DNA of 64,000 nt from Temnothorax longispinosus (GCF_030848805.1 NC_092358.1:9216433-9280432), one strand, 5' to 3'; positions 11,025 through 24,239 are shown, counted from the stretch's first letter. Notes: generated by a model not told the origin, from the letters alone. Numbers and translations are program-made.

Positions 11025-14001
11025 AAAATAATTCATAAATTCTGAATGGTATATGTATATAGTTGCAACTTTTTGACGCAATAGATTCTGTGTTAATCTT
11101 GATGTTAATAATCATGCATCAATTATATATTTTTAATTATAAATATCATAAGACATTTCTTTTAAGAACAAATAAAAGATAAATATTTTAATTCGCGATG
11201 CTTCTTTAATAAACTTATTATATTAATTATATTTATTATTTATACTGTGTAGGAAAGTTTCATGTTTGTATATCAATTAAAATTTCAAATAAACTTTTAT
11301 GTAATTCCCCTGGTAATTTCATAAAATTAATATTTTCATCAAATTAAACTGCCAAATACGGTCAGGCTGAATTTTGTTCACCTATATAGTAACAATTTTT
11401 CGTGTAAATTTTAAAAGTATATTCTTTTGCTTCGTCAACTACACGCGCCGTACTTTTAATCTTGAAACGCAGTCTGACAAACTGAAACGTACAATCACAT
11501 AATTAAATTGATAATCAATTTAACAATACCGATACTATACCTATCTCCACACACACCGCAAAGAATGTTACAAAAATATTTTTAATTTATATAGTTTATA
11601 AAATAATTGATTATAATTTTTATTTTTTTTTAAATTTTAATTAATATCTAATATTTTTAATTTTAGTTTATAAAATTAATTTTTATTTTATTATTAATTT
11701 CTTAAATTTTAATTTATTAATTTAATCAAGAAATATATATATTTTTCACATATTGATTGATATCTTTCGGGAGGTCGTATCTTACACAATTCAAGTCGAT
11801 TTTACACAATTTCCGGTTTTTCTGCTTAAACGCTCAGTCAGGCATCCCCGAAGCTAAGTGTCTACATCGTGTGTGTGAAGCTAGCGTCTCATTTTGCGGA
11901 AACTCACAAATTATTGAGAGTTCTGACTTCCTTTTCAATAGTTCTAGAGTTTCTGATAGTTTAAACAAATAGTTCTGGCCATTAAAACCAAAAAACACGT
12001 CAGTACAAACTGAGACGCTAGGTTCACGCAGCGTCTCACTCTGTCCTACACAAGTTCCACCACTGTATCTCATCAGATTTTGCGAGATCTCTAGTTTTAT
12101 AACAGTTCTATAAAGAGTTCTGCCATATAAAAGCAAAAAAATTAATTATAATGTACTAAAAAAAAAAAATTATAATGTAACGAGTATACCGAGTTGAGAC
12201 GCCAGTTGAAATCTCGGAGTTCCGGTTTATGTAAAATATTTTTCGAGTAGTTCTGAGCATATAGAAGCATTTTCTAAAAAGTTCCCGGCACTAGCAATGT
12301 TGTATAATTTTAAATAAATTAATAACGCTCAAAAGTCAGGAATTTATCGAGAATAGGGTGAGACGCTGGCCGTATTTCGACAGTTCTGCGAGTTCTATTA
12401 CAATTTTCGTGTAGTTCTGAACGTGTTCTAACGTTTTCTAAAGACTTCTGGCGATAAGCGTTATTTAATCATTTTTTAAATAATTTTTATCGTCCGAGAA
12501 AGACGCATTTACGGGTATATGGGTGAGGCAAACAACAAACAATATGCAATTGAAGATTTTATTTATAGAGCAATAAACACAAAATAATATTAGCAATTTT
12601 GTAGTCATTGTATATTTTGAGATTTTTTGAACAAAGACATGGATTGGAGACTGTTCTCTAATTATACAATCAGTGTACTTGATGGAAATGTCTTTAAATT
12701 AAACATTCTACCCCAACACTCTTATAACATATATATAATTATAATATTGTCGTATGTCTTCAAAATAAACGTTTTATCCCAAAATGCTTCTCAGGTATAT
12801 TTTATGTACAGTTTAAGCTAATTCCTTTTGTTTAACGAACTGTTTGAACCCACCTTTCTTAAAAAAAATTAAAGATTGTAAGTTATTATTTAAAGTTTCA
12901 AGATAAAAGAAATCAATTTTTAAGACAATTTGTTTGACAATTATTATTATATATATTTAAAGAATATAATTTATTATTATCAAAAAATTATTTTAAAAAT
13001 TTGTATTTATATACTCTTTAGAGCTGTTTCTTTGAAGCATTCATTGCACATAAGTCTAAAATCCTAAAATATGCATTCAAAGTAATAAATATTACATACA
13101 TATATATTCATTGTCAGCATTCTCTCAGGACAATTGTAGTAATTTCTAATCGCCAACTTTTTCAAATATTTATTTAAAAAATTTTTAAAGTCTTTAAAAT
13201 ATATATACGCACCTGAATAACTAACACAAGGTTTTTAATATTTTATAACTCAGTGATTATTTAAAATAATTCAATTAATAAATCATTTTTATTAGGTACA
13301 TATTATTAGTCATATTTTAGAAATAAATAAATCATTAAAAATATTCTCAATTTTTATTTTCAAAAATATTGTAACAGTACAATACTGTTATATTTTATAA
13401 AAACTTTAAAGACTAAAGCAATCAATACTTGACTTTAATATTAAGAACGTGACTTTACTTTGTAATATTTTTCTCTTCTTAACCCTTAATGTGGATCTAC
13501 GACGTCCGAGCCAAAGTGATATCTGTTCATAACTGTAAAACTTGCAAGCCTGTCAGAAGATATAAAATAAACGATGGTATTTCAAAATGACTATCGTATA
13601 TATCGTATATGATAAAACTATCGTATGTGATAAAATTGTCAACTACAATGTAGACATCAGATGTTTCATGAATTTTTGTAGATTTTTTAAAATATTTTGA
13701 GGTAGGGAAAAATAAAAATAATTAATAAAAATCCGCGTATTAGTATGCATTCATATAATTCGGCAAAAGGAGACAGTATAGTGTTACGCAATGATTGCGA
13801 TTGCTATGCGCGCGACAAAGGCATTAGGAGAAACGATGTCATATGTCACACGTCGCTTGCCACTCGCTGTGTGACTCTACTTCTTGCTATCAGATGATGC
13901 TCACCTTTGCTAAAAGACCTAATTGTAAACCATTTTACATGCCTACAAGTCTTTTTATACGTCCATTTGCTCAGACATTTTAATCAATACCCGGGAAAAA
14001 A
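11025..14001. other. AT-rich DNA without a gene; old repeat copies
   Basis: Long T/A runs, then at about 11820-12440 several imperfect GTTCT-rich segments (AGTTCTGCGAGTTCTATTAC-like) with no coding logic. 12565..12835 is a copy of the TGGAGACTGT repeat seen again at 20510..20735. A lone TTAACCCTTAATGTGGATC at about 13480 resembles one end of a TTAA element, with no partner end found. Confidence 0.5.
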
Positions 14002-14380
14002 CCTCTTATTTGTTCATATTAGTTCATATTAGTAGATATATGATCATATAAGGAATGAAAAATATAATCTTAAACAATATTATATGGCCATATATGGGAA
14101 TATATAATTATATAGGGCTATCATATATGTATGATTATATACCCAGAAAAAAATACCTCTTATTTGTTCATATTAATAGATATATAATTATATATAATCA
14201 TATAAAAAATAGAAAATATAACCTTAAACAATATTATATGGCCATATATGAGAGTATATAATTATATATTGCCATATATAAGATACCTTTTATTTATTCA
14301 TATTAGTAGATATATAATTATATATGGTCATATAAGAAATAAAAATATAATCTTGAACAATATTATATGGCTAAACCTCT
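14002..14380. repeat. Three tandem AT-rich units (about 130-155 bp)
   Basis: CCTCTTATTTGTTCATATT starts at 14002 and 14156, with a variant at 14286; each unit continues through AGTAGATATATAATTATAT, AAAATATAATCTTAAACAAT and ATTATATGGC. The first unit begins at a CCCGGGAAAAAA cap. The 68-residue frame at 14055 is produced by the repeat. Confidence 0.75.
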
Positions 14381-14959
14381 TTAAGTATAACTTTATATAG
14401 TCATATATGGTCTTATACTTATATAGTATATTATCATGTGCGTGATCATGTAAAAATATATTTATAAGGTTAAAGATAATCATATATGAATATATACTCT
14501 ATAATGGATCTATATTATTTCACTTGACAATATGAAATTTATATGAGATATTATTTCTAGTTTCAGTTTACACAATTGCGTTTTAAGTCCGACAAAGTCC
14601 ATATTGGCACGCAGTGCCAATTTAAAAAATTAAAACATATATTTAATAATAATTGATATTGTGAAATATTATTAAGCATCAAGATCCGCTCGACCGAAAA
14701 CGGCACTTCTCATTGCTTGTGTTATTTTAAGTTTTCCTTTTTTTTCTAATTTTGCATAAGATACTTAATTTTTTTAATTGACATATTAATTTTTATTAAA
14801 TGTTTTTGTAAACAGTAAAATTACCTGTAATAATTCGTGAAAAAAACTGTTATATAATATATATTATAGTTTTTATGAACAAATATATTAATCGTATTAT
14901 TTTACAAACATACCTTATAATTTAAACTGAAAATAATATAATCGTATATAAAATTATAT

Positions 14960-16610
14960 AGTCATATAAGATTATATATGATCAGATCAGAATATTGCAT
15001 CTTAAAGTATCCGATAGATGGCATTCGATGTGATCTGTTTCTCGTATTTAAAATTTGACAAACAGTGTTACAAGAATGGCATCAAAAGACACGACACTGT
15101 CTCACGCTATGGAGCGACACAGTTTTTGTATCAGTTGTATCGTGGAGTCCACTCTTATAATAAAGTGGCATCCTTAAAAAATAACATTTAAAAATATATA
15201 AAAATTTTTTAAAATTTAAATTCATATATAAACATATAAGATTTCTTCTTCTATATGAGCATATAAGACATTATAAGAGATATTTTTTATTTGTCCTTAT
15301 ATAATCTTATATAATCATATATATGACCATATAAGATCTTATACGGCCGAAATTCATATATAAGCATATAAGACCGCGCTTCTTATATGAACATATAAAA
15401 CATTATAAGGTTTTTTTTCCCGGGGGACTTTATATATGTATAATTATATATAATAATATCTAATAATATTCAATATATAGACATATTTCATAAATAGTTA
15501 TATATATTTGTTTTTGTAAAAAAATTTTTTTACCGAATAAACGATAAAAAATTTTTTCATATAAAATTATATATAACTATATAAAATTATACAGAAATAT
15601 ACAAAGTTATGTATAAGCTATTATATAATTATATATATAACAAATAAGTATATTCCTTTTATATACAAACTATATATGAATAAATATAATGTTTCATGTA
15701 CATTTTTAAATTCTGATTATACGATGGGATTTGTTTCTCCTATAAAATTTGACGAACAGTCTGGCCGGTAAAAAATTTGTTATATATAATTATATGTAAA
15801 TGATTATGTATAATTATATACAAAACTATATATGAAATATGTCCATATATAATTAGATATAATTAGATATAATTATATATAATTATATACAAGATGGTCC
15901 TAAAATAGTTGGTCAAAATCAATGATTGGATTGGGTTTGTCATAAGGATAAAAAAGTTCTCATAAATGTTAGTCCAAAAACGTATCCCGCAGGAGTTACG
16001 TCTCATTTAATTATTAATAAATATCTGATTCAGAAAATGGAAAATCATATAAAAGGAAATATTTTCATTTACAAGTTGTTGGAAATGTCCACCGTTAACT
16101 AAAACACACGCACTTCCATCCTTCTAACCCTTGACTGTCTAACACGCTCAAAGATTCCTAGCATATTTCTCATAATTTCGCAGCTGTTGATAATGTGATC
16201 TCGGATGCGTTTTTGGACTAACGTTTATGGGAACTTTTTTCATTCTTATGACGAGCTCAATCCAATCCCTGATTTTGATCACTTATTTAAGAACCACTCT
16301 GTAGTCATGTAAAGTCCCTCGGTGTCCATTTACTGCAGAAAATTGTTATTTTCAAAGTTATTTTTTAAGTGTGCCACTTTATTATCAGAGTAGACGATAC
16401 AACTGATACAAGAGAGATGTGCCGTTCTATAATTTATATAACTTGACACAGGTTAGCGGGAGACACTGTCGTGTCTTTTGATACTGTTTTTATACCACTG
16501 TTCAAATTTTAAATACGCAAAACAGATCTCATTGAATACCCTCTATCGGATAATCAAATTTTAAAAATATAATATAATACACACGTGTGATTATACATAA
16601 TCATATATAT
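14960..16610. repeat. Composite inverted repeat with ACACTGTCGTGTCTTTTGAT arms
   Basis: The segment at about 14985-15185 (GATAGATGGCATTCGATGTG, GGCATCAAAAGACACGACA) recurs inverted at about 16365-16560 (TGTCGTGTCTTTTGATACTG). A third copy is at about 4700-4830. AT dyads with a CCCGGG cap (about 15415) lie between, as does a nested element at 15893..16302. Confidence 0.6.
15893..16302. mobile_element. Small inverted-repeat element
   Basis: Ends about 110 bp long: GGTCAAAATCAATGATTGGA ... TTAGTCCAAAAACG(T/C)ATCC, mirrored by GGATGCGTTTTTGGACTAA ... CCCTGATTTTGATCA. No coding capacity. Confidence 0.65.
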
Positions 16611-16910
16611 AATCCACGAGGATAATCAAATGCCTTTTATATATAATTATACAATACAGGGTGTCCCATTTTAAAAAACGCACCTCGATAATTCTTCAAC
16701 AAAGCGTTTTCGGCAAAAATGTTTCAAACAAAAGTTGTACGGTTTCGAAAGGCATATAAGATGGTATCATTAGTTTGACTGTGAATAGTTGCTTGAATGT
16801 CACGTAAAGGTCATCTTCAAAATTTTTAAAACAAAAAATTGCAGACCACATCCGAGAGATCGAGAGTCAGATCAAGGTCTATTTGGTATAGAATGTCCCA
16901 TATAATTACA

Positions 16911-18421
16911 AACTCCTCACAAAAATTAAAAAAACACTTAATTTTTCTTAAAAAATAAGCAAAATTCAAGCAACTGTAACTTTGTTAAAAATAAGCAAAA
17001 TTTAAGTTAAAAAAGGATTTTACAGCTTAAAATCTCTACTTTCGAAAGGTTACTATTATTTTTTTAGTTTCTGTAAGTTTGGTAATTTTTACATATAGAA
17101 AACCACGAGTTGGACAAAATTTTCTTCTCATTTTGTAGAACTGTCACGTGCACAAAAAAAATCTGCGAAAATTTTTTATTTATTAACCTAACAGCTCAAA
17201 GTTTTTATTAGAAAATTTTTTTAAAAATGTTTTTACGATTTTTTGTTACTGACAATGAGTTATCACCGATTGAATAAGAAATGAGTATTTTGACTTTGAT
17301 TGCTCATAACTCCGTTAAAAATTATCGTACCGCAATTCAAACAATAACAGATTTTTAAAGCTGAAACTTTGCTTTATCGAATGGTATATATAATTGCCAA
17401 ATTTTTTTAAAAAACATGTAGACAATACAAATGGATGAAAATAATGTAAGAATTAGCGATTTTTCCCTTTTTCATTTTGATCCAGAAAACAATTGTGCAG
17501 AACAACACAAATTTATTCTTTACGTTTTTTTATACTTTTAAGTACTCTGCATTAAAAAAAAATTGTCAAATAACTATGAGATGTTTTCATGTTGTCCGTT
17601 ATGATTTCATGGGGCAAAACGTACAAAAGATTGTGAAATTACTTAAGGAGCATATGCAAAATTAAGGTTTTGAGAACTGTTAGGGGAACAAATAAATCTT
17701 ACGTATTCTTATGTATTTTGAGTCGTATAATCCGAAAATGGCAATAAAGATGGTTCTACATTAGTCGCAAGCAATCCATGTTGTCGCAAGTTACAAGAAG
17801 CTTGCGATTTGAGTTTTTACATTACAGTCGTAGAGAATTGTTGTAAAATAGTTATTTGTGTAACAAGTGAGGTAAGATGAAAATTCCCGGATGCGGAGTT
17901 TACGCACGAGCCGAAGGCGAGTGCGGTAACCGCACCCGGGAATTTTCATCTTTACACACGGCTTACACTCCCTATTTTATGTTGCAAGTGCCTGGAAAGT
18001 GGTTTATCACGCACGCGTAGCGTGCGTAATGGGGCACTTTCCATGCACGTGTTGCATAAATGTTATTTCAAGCAAGCAGAATTGCTACTAGTACAAGCAA
18101 GTATAGTACTATTTTCTTAGAAAGTACTATTTATTTAGAAAGTCGAAAATTTTCGCAGATTTTTTTGTGCACGTGACAGGCTCACAAAGTGAGAAGAAAA
18201 TTTTCCATTTTGTCCAGCTCGTAGTTTTCTATATTATATGTAAAAATTACCAAACTTATACAGAAACTAAAAAAATAAGTGACCTTTCAAAATTAGAGAT
18301 TTTAAGTTTTAAAATCCTTTTTTTAACTTAAATTTTGCTTATTTTTAACAAAGTTACAGTTGCTTAAATTTTGCCTATTTTTTAAGAAAAATTAAGTGCT
18401 CTTTTAATTTTTGTAAGGAGT
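16911..18421. repeat. Long foldback with about 275-bp arms
   Basis: Left arm 16911..17180 and right arm 18148..18421 are inverted copies, including CTCACAAAAATTAAAA, CAAAGTTACAG-type runs, GTGCACGTGACAG and TTTTCGCAGATTTTTT. Parts of the same sequence recur at 28140..28780. It is preceded at about 16660 by CAGGGTGTCCCATTTTAAAA, a common transposon-end motif. The inner frame 17477..17665 is not supported as a gene. Confidence 0.72.
17877..18041. repeat. GC-rich double hairpin in AT-rich DNA
   Basis: AGATGAAAATTCCCGG ... CCCGGGAATTTTCATCT (17877..17952) then GGAAAGTGGTTTATCACGCA ... TGCGTAATGGGGCACTTTCC (about 17994..18041) with a central ACGCACGCGTAGCGTGCGT. A related CACTTTCCACGCAC fragment lies at about 21090-21175. 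Confidence 0.6.
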
Positions 18422-19147
18422 TTAGTTTGGATCCATTATTTTGCATTTTAAAATTTTTACCATAAATTTGTGTTTAGTGAAAAGAAACCCAAAAAGCAGG
18501 TTTCATAGAAACCCAACAATTGCATTATTCCAAGGGGTTGCCATATTGGATCCGCCAGTTTGAAATTTTAACAGCAGATTCGGGCAAGATTCCAATAACC
18601 CTGGCGCCTTAATTTGATCCGACGATGGTTTCTGGTAGTACTTTTAACGCTGAACAAAAAATTATATAGATCTTATAGAGCTAACCGCTCTGGTTTTCAA
18701 GATATACAGTGTTAAAATTGGTAAAACTTTAGATTAAGAGCGACCTCACCGATTTCAATAACCTTGATATATGTTGTCGATATGAAACGAGGTGCGGCGA
18801 AACTACCAAAAACGTCCGTGCTCAGATTTAGGTGAAACTTTGTGAATAGGTTCCTTCTAAATAAAAAAGACATATACCAAAAGGATTTTTTGCGACTCCA
18901 AAGTTTAGCAACTTTTTTAACATTTTTATCTTGCTGCCTCCGCGCATACATTTTCCACGCAAAACAAACCAAAACAGCTCTCAAGTAATGTAAACAACCA
19001 TAAAGTCATACCCGTCAAAGTCATAACATAAATATCCATTGGCGAAACTTCAGAAAATCAGAAACATTGTAAACTACGATGTATAGTTTTCAAGATATTA
19101 ATTTGTATAATCTATCACATAATATAATAATATACACAGAATTAGCA

Positions 19148-19150
<3 letters not shown>

Positions 19151-19199
<49 letters not shown>
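19151..19199. repeat. (GA)n microsatellite
   Basis: About 24 uninterrupted AG units. Confidence 0.95.
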
Positions 19200-19203
<4 letters not shown>

Positions 19204-19590
19204 GTACACACGTAAGTGAGGGAAGGGCTACCGCACCTCCCCCGAAAGCAGGGGGGAGGTGGGGGTGAACTTCGGTTCACGTGAAAAGTATATGCGTGAA
19301 CTTTTCATTCGTGGAAAGTTATTATGAATTTTTAAATAATACTTGAATTGTGTGTATAAACAGTACACACGTAAGCGGGAGAAGGGCTATCGCACCTCCC
19401 CCGAAAGCAGGGGGTGAGGGTGAACCTCGGTTCGCGTGAAAAGTGTATGCGTGAAGGCAGTAGGTTCCGCCCCCTTGCGGGGGGCTCCACTATTATTAAA
19501 CTAGACACATAGTGTGCCTCCAAAGTACATGCGTGAGCTTTCCACGTATGGAAAGTTGTAAACCCATGTGATACCTCGTTTCGCGTGGAA
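19200..19590. repeat. GC-rich dispersed repeat with internal duplication
   Basis: CAGTACACACGTAAG...GGGCTA(C/T)CGCACCTCCCCC is present twice (about 19203 and 19361). The segment GTAGGTTCCGCCCCCTTGCG...GGGGCTCCACTAT and TTGTAAACCCATGTG reappears inverted at 41811..42010. Confidence 0.65.
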
Positions 19591-19929
19591 AATGTATGCG
19601 CGGAGGCAGCAAGTTAAAAATGTTAAAAAAGTTGCTAAACTTTGGAGTCGCAAAAAATCCTTTTGGTATGTGTCTTTTTTATTTATCTAAAAGGAACCTA
19701 TTCACAAGGTTTCAACTAAATCGAAGCACGGACGTTTTCGGAAGAACAGCTATTAATTTCTATTTTAAGGTTTAAATAATTCGTTTAACAAAAGTAAATA
19801 GAATTTATACTATATAAACTATATATATAAAACATATCTGAAAAGCATTGGAATAAAACATTTATTTTCGAGACATATGTTTTAAGATTTTTAAGTAAAA
19901 TGTTTAATTTGAAAACATTTTTGTGTATA

Positions 19930-20735
19930 CTGATTAAATAATTTAAGGACATGTATATACTGACTGTATAACTTGAGAACAGTCTTCGATCAATGTCTTT
20001 GTTCGAAAAATCTCAAAGTATACAATGACTATAAAATATAGATTTGTGTTTGTACTAAAAGTATAACGTTCTACAGTAAAATAAATGTAACATATTTCTA
20101 ATAACAAAAAATGTATTTTTCTCTCGACTGCTGCCAACCTTCGGTTGGCGAAGACGAGGGAGTATGCGTTTCACCGAGGCCGAATCTTTGTTACTTTAGT
20201 TCTCGATAACTACAACATACTTTGATATGTGCTTCTTTGATATGCTCGTATATAAATTTCTTATTGATCAAACAAGGTTTATAGCGTGTAATTATCATTA
20301 ATCGTTGTGTTAATAATTTAATCTATTTTATATGCATATGTTCACTTAACTTTAAATAATAATGTTGGTTTAATCAATTTGTTTAATAATGAGAATTGAT
20401 GAATATATCATGTAAATAGAAATTTAAAAAATATATTTTTTGTTTTATTAAAAATACATCACATTTATTTCACTCTCGAATGTTATTCTTTCAGCACAAA
20501 CACAAGTCCATATTTTATAGTTATTACATACTTTGAACTAAGGCATTGATTGGAGACTGTCCTTAAATTGTACAGTCAGTATATATCTGTTCTTAAATTA
20601 TACAATCATAGTATATACGAAAATGTCTTCAAATTAAACGTTCTACTTAACACTCTCTTAAAACACAATTTATATCTCTAAAATAAATGTTCTACCCCAA
20701 TGTTTCTCAGGTATACTTTATGTACTGTTTAAGTC
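19930..20735. repeat. Inverted pair of the TGGAGACTGT repeat
   Basis: 20510..20735 (GGCATTGATTGGAGACTGTC, TTCTACCCCAATGTTTCTCA) and an inverted, diverged copy at about 19950..20110 (GAACAGTCTTCGATCAATGT). A third copy is at 12565..12835. AT-rich spacer, no coding frame. Confidence 0.55.
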
Positions 20736-20739
20736 CTGG

Positions 20740-21190
20740 GGGCCATGGCACATAAAAAAACTTAAGCAGTAGGGGAGAGTTGGATATTACCGAGCCCCTA
20801 AGAACTGAAGCGTATATCTAAGCTCAGAAATGCTTCAAAGAAACAAAATGTGCAGTTTTAGATAGGTAATTTATTTGGCTATCCATATATCATAACAATA
20901 ATGTTGAAAGTTAAACACAAACTGAAATATTAACAATTTTCCAAAAAATGAGAAAACGCGGTATTACCGAACTGGTCTGATAATATCGTGCCTATAAAAA
21001 TTACTCTGGCTTCAGCCAGTGACATGAAGTAGAACACAATATTCATTTATATTACTATTCGTTGAGTTAAATAATGGATAATGGGCCACTTTCCACGCAC
21101 TTTGTAATATAAAATAGGGTGTGTAACACGTGCGGGTTGAGAATTGGACACGCGTGCGGGTGATCGCACTCGCCTTACAAATAACTATTG
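20740..21190. other. No gene seen
   Basis: AT-rich sequence with a CACTTTCCACGCAC fragment and a CGCACTCGCC motif related to the 17.9 kb GC-rich hairpins. Nothing coding. Confidence 0.45.
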
Positions 21191-21533
21191 AACTACTTAC
21201 TTTATAGCGTTTTTCACTGGCCTAGAACTGGTGCGCACTAAAATGCAAATATTTCGACTGATGAAATACTCAGTACATATTTTACCAAATAGTGCAATAA
21301 AGAATATTGAGGATTTCAACTCAACAACGAAAGCGCGCACTGGTCGGATGTGCATGCTTTTATATTGTTTCCCCACTCGAGTTAACGATTCGAGAAGGGA
21401 CGGTGATATCGCGATTGACATTGAGTTATTGCGTATTAGTAGGGGAACGATGACCGTCGTAAAAGGCTTCGCCAAAAACCCTAACTCCCAAAGAGCTCTA
21501 CCGGCTGGCCTTGGAATATCAACAGATTGTCCG

Positions 21534-22469
21534 CGAAGAGTACATTGCGTAACTACGCTTACTACGCACGTTCTATTTCGGCAAGTTTCGTGTTAAGCGT
21601 AGTTACGCAATGTACTCTTCGTGCGCGCGACCGCGACGTTACGCAACAGCCCGCGCCGAAATTCTTTGCAACATAGTGAAGGAAAATTAGGTTTTTATCT
21701 CGGAACCGGTTAAAACTACTCGAATTTGAATGTTTTTTTTTAAATGTAGGTAATTAAAAACACTACAATGTTTATGGGTTAAAAATTGACGCTTTAAATA
21801 GGAAATTCAAGAAAATTCCGAAAAATTGAAATTCTAAAACAAAACATTTTTTAAACGTACTAGCTTGCATTTTTTGCTTCTAATATACCATAATCCAAAT
21901 TATTTACAAATCTCATAATAAGGAACAGAAATATTGAATTATGTTACGTACATTGTGTTACTCTGTGTTAATTTTGGTCTACATCGAAAATTTGAAGCTA
22001 TATTTGAAGTTATATAGTTTTTCGTATCTAAATTGCTTAGGCGCACATTTGCGCAAAAAGTTCAAATTGTCTCGTGTAAGTAACGCTTCAAATTTTCGAT
22101 GTAGACCAAAATTAACACAGAGTAACACAATGTACGTAACATAATTCAATATTTCTGTTCCTTATTATGAGATTTGTAAATAATTTAGATTATGCTATAT
22201 ATAGAAGCAAAAAATGCAAGCTAGTACGTTTAAAAAATGTTTTGTCTTAGAATTTCAATTTTTCGGAATTTTCTTGAATTTCCTATTTAAAGCGTCAATT
22301 TTTAACCCATAAACATTGTAGTGTTTTTAATTACCTACATTTAAAAAAAAACATTCAAATCCGAGTAGTTTTAACCGGTTCCGAGATAAAAACCTAATTT
22401 GCCTCCACTATGTTGCAAAGAATTTCGGCGCGGGCTGTTGCGTAACGTCGCGGTCGTGCGCGCGAAGAG
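21534..22469. repeat. Near-perfect palindrome with about 380-bp arms
   Basis: Arms 21617..22000 and 22086..22469 are inverted copies that differ at only about ten positions by eye (for example CGACGTTACGCAACAGCCCG and GGTTTTTATCTCGGAACCGG in both). The spacer is about 85 nt. Immediately left is a second perfect-looking hairpin, CGAAGAGTACATTGCGTAAC / GTTACGCAATGTACTCTTCG (21534..21621). ORFs at 21231 and 21941 read through the arms and are not genes. Confidence 0.85.
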
Positions 22470-22688
22470 GCTTGGAGGACGTGCTTACGACACGGCCGCA
22501 ACGCCGTCATTGACTCGTCGAACGAGCGAGAGTAGGGCTGTTACTGAATGAGCGAGTAGAGATAACGCGCACGATCACATATGAAAATGATCAAGACACA
22601 CACACATATGAGAACCGATATACATATATATAGATGTCAAATTGTACATGAAATATATTTTTTTATATATTTGTATATATATATATAT

Positions 22689-22898
22689 GTAGGTCTAGAG
22701 GTATGTTCCGGGACTGTTTACGTTTTTTGAAATGTACAGTCCTGGAATATAACGCATATATATGTAATCAGATTCAAAAAATTGTCCCGAAACGTGCCGT
22801 AGGACATGAATTTTTTCCAGGACAGTCCTGGAAACTGCCAAATGTCCTGGAATATACCGATGTAAAAAAATAAAAGTCCCGGAACATACTTCCGGACC

Positions 22899-22901
<3 letters not shown>
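22689..22901. mobile_element. Small MITE inserted in a TA microsatellite
   Basis: Ends GTAGGTC(T/C) ... GTATGTTCCGGGAC and GTCCCGGAACATACTTCC...GGACCTAC are inverted, and TCC(C/T)GGAA is repeated inside. Both sides are (TA)n, consistent with insertion into a TA tract. Confidence 0.7.
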
Positions 22902-22932
<31 letters not shown>

Positions 22933-23512
22933 GTATGTCTAATAGGCCCAGATAGGACCTAATAATTTAAAAGAAACCATGTTATCTCATATTAGAAACC
23001 TATCTCATAATAGGGGGGCCTTTCCTCTATTCATAATAATTTACTTTTATAGCATGCCTATACATATATAACAAAATATTACTAAAAGAATAATATATTA
23101 TTATAAATCTTTTTCACTCTTTTCATAAATTCTAAATTTTTCGTAGTTTTTTAGCTTCTTAATTAAATATTTAATTTAAAAAATGACGTGCCTCGAATCT
23201 CTACATAAAATCTTTTCACATAAAAACTTTGAAAAATTTGATAAATAGAATCCCTAATTCTTGCGTATTTATAATTTAAATAATTATAATTTTTTAAACG
23301 TAAGATATTACGAGTATGTTGAATTTATAAGTACTTTATTAAATAATTTAAGCCTCTCAAATGTAAAAAAATATATAATATTTTATATGTTATTATATAT
23401 ACATAATATTACTGTAACCGATGCGTGGAATACTCATTGCAATCACGTAGTTCTTACGGGAAAACCGTTTAATAAGTCTACAAGTAAATAATAAAATAAA
23501 TAAATTGCTCAC

Positions 23513-23599
23513 CTCGTGGTTGCTTCGCCGACGCTTCTCTGAGTCCCCTCCTCCCTCGTTCCTCCGCGACCGCTCCTTCACGGCGCTCATCCAACACAC
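23513..23599 (-). other. Possible first coding exon (unassigned)
   Basis: On the minus strand an ATG opens MSAVKERSRRNEGGG, continues through DSEKRRRSNHE, and meets CACGAG followed by gtgagc, a strong donor. The DNA is GC-rich in an AT-rich area. Charged, low-complexity residues give no family. No acceptor-matched downstream exon was identified to the left. It could equally be a 5' UTR or repeat fragment. Confidence 0.25.
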
Positions 23600-23984
23600 A
23601 CTCGCTAGAACACAATTAACTATTATAATTATACGATTGCATGATTAACTGTATACGACACTCTCGACGCCAATTATTCGCAGGATTCAACTGTATTATG
23701 TTCGGACGGAAAATCATTGCAGGAAATACGTACAATCTCGCGAGATTACGATCCATCAACTTTCGCGACGTACCTATATGTATCTGGAAATCGCGAAAAA
23801 AATAAACTCGCGTAAATTGCGCGGTCAACTTGACGCGCCTAGGGCCGCGCCCGCGCCGCGGTGACGCTATACCTGTGTTGCTCCCAAGGAATCTACGTCG
23901 CGCGAGTGTCAAATACTAACAATAAAATACGATTGAGTACAAAGCTCATACCGATTGCGCTTACCGATTAAACATGCCGCGACG

Positions 23985-24116
<132 letters not shown>

Positions 24117-24239
24117 TCACGCCTTCCTTCGCACGTCGTCCGTCGCCAGCACGGATAGAGAACCTCTGGAGACCGGGTCGATCTACCTTCCGGGAACCCT
24201 CTTTTACTTCTGATCTTCAATCTTCGAATTCACGATCAT

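Larger units (their letters stand above)
18806..19742. repeat. Inverted repeat enclosing a GA tract and a GC-rich module
   Basis: Arms of about 155 bp (18806..18962; 19587..19742) share CAAAAGGATTTTTTGCGACT, TTTAGCAACTTTTTTAAC and GCTGCCTCCGCGCATACATT in inverted orientation. Between them are a GA microsatellite and the 19200..19590 repeat. Confidence 0.7.

Noticed and set aside
14055..14261. 68-residue frame with repeated MYDYIPRKKY-like segments
   Set aside because: Arises from the AT-rich tandem units.
16660..16700. CAGGGTGTCCCATTTTAAAA as the start of a complete element
   Set aside because: It resembles a common transposon end, but I could not find the mirrored partner, so no element was called.
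21231..21596. 121-residue frame
   Set aside because: It runs into the hairpin arm at 21534-21621 and has no family features.
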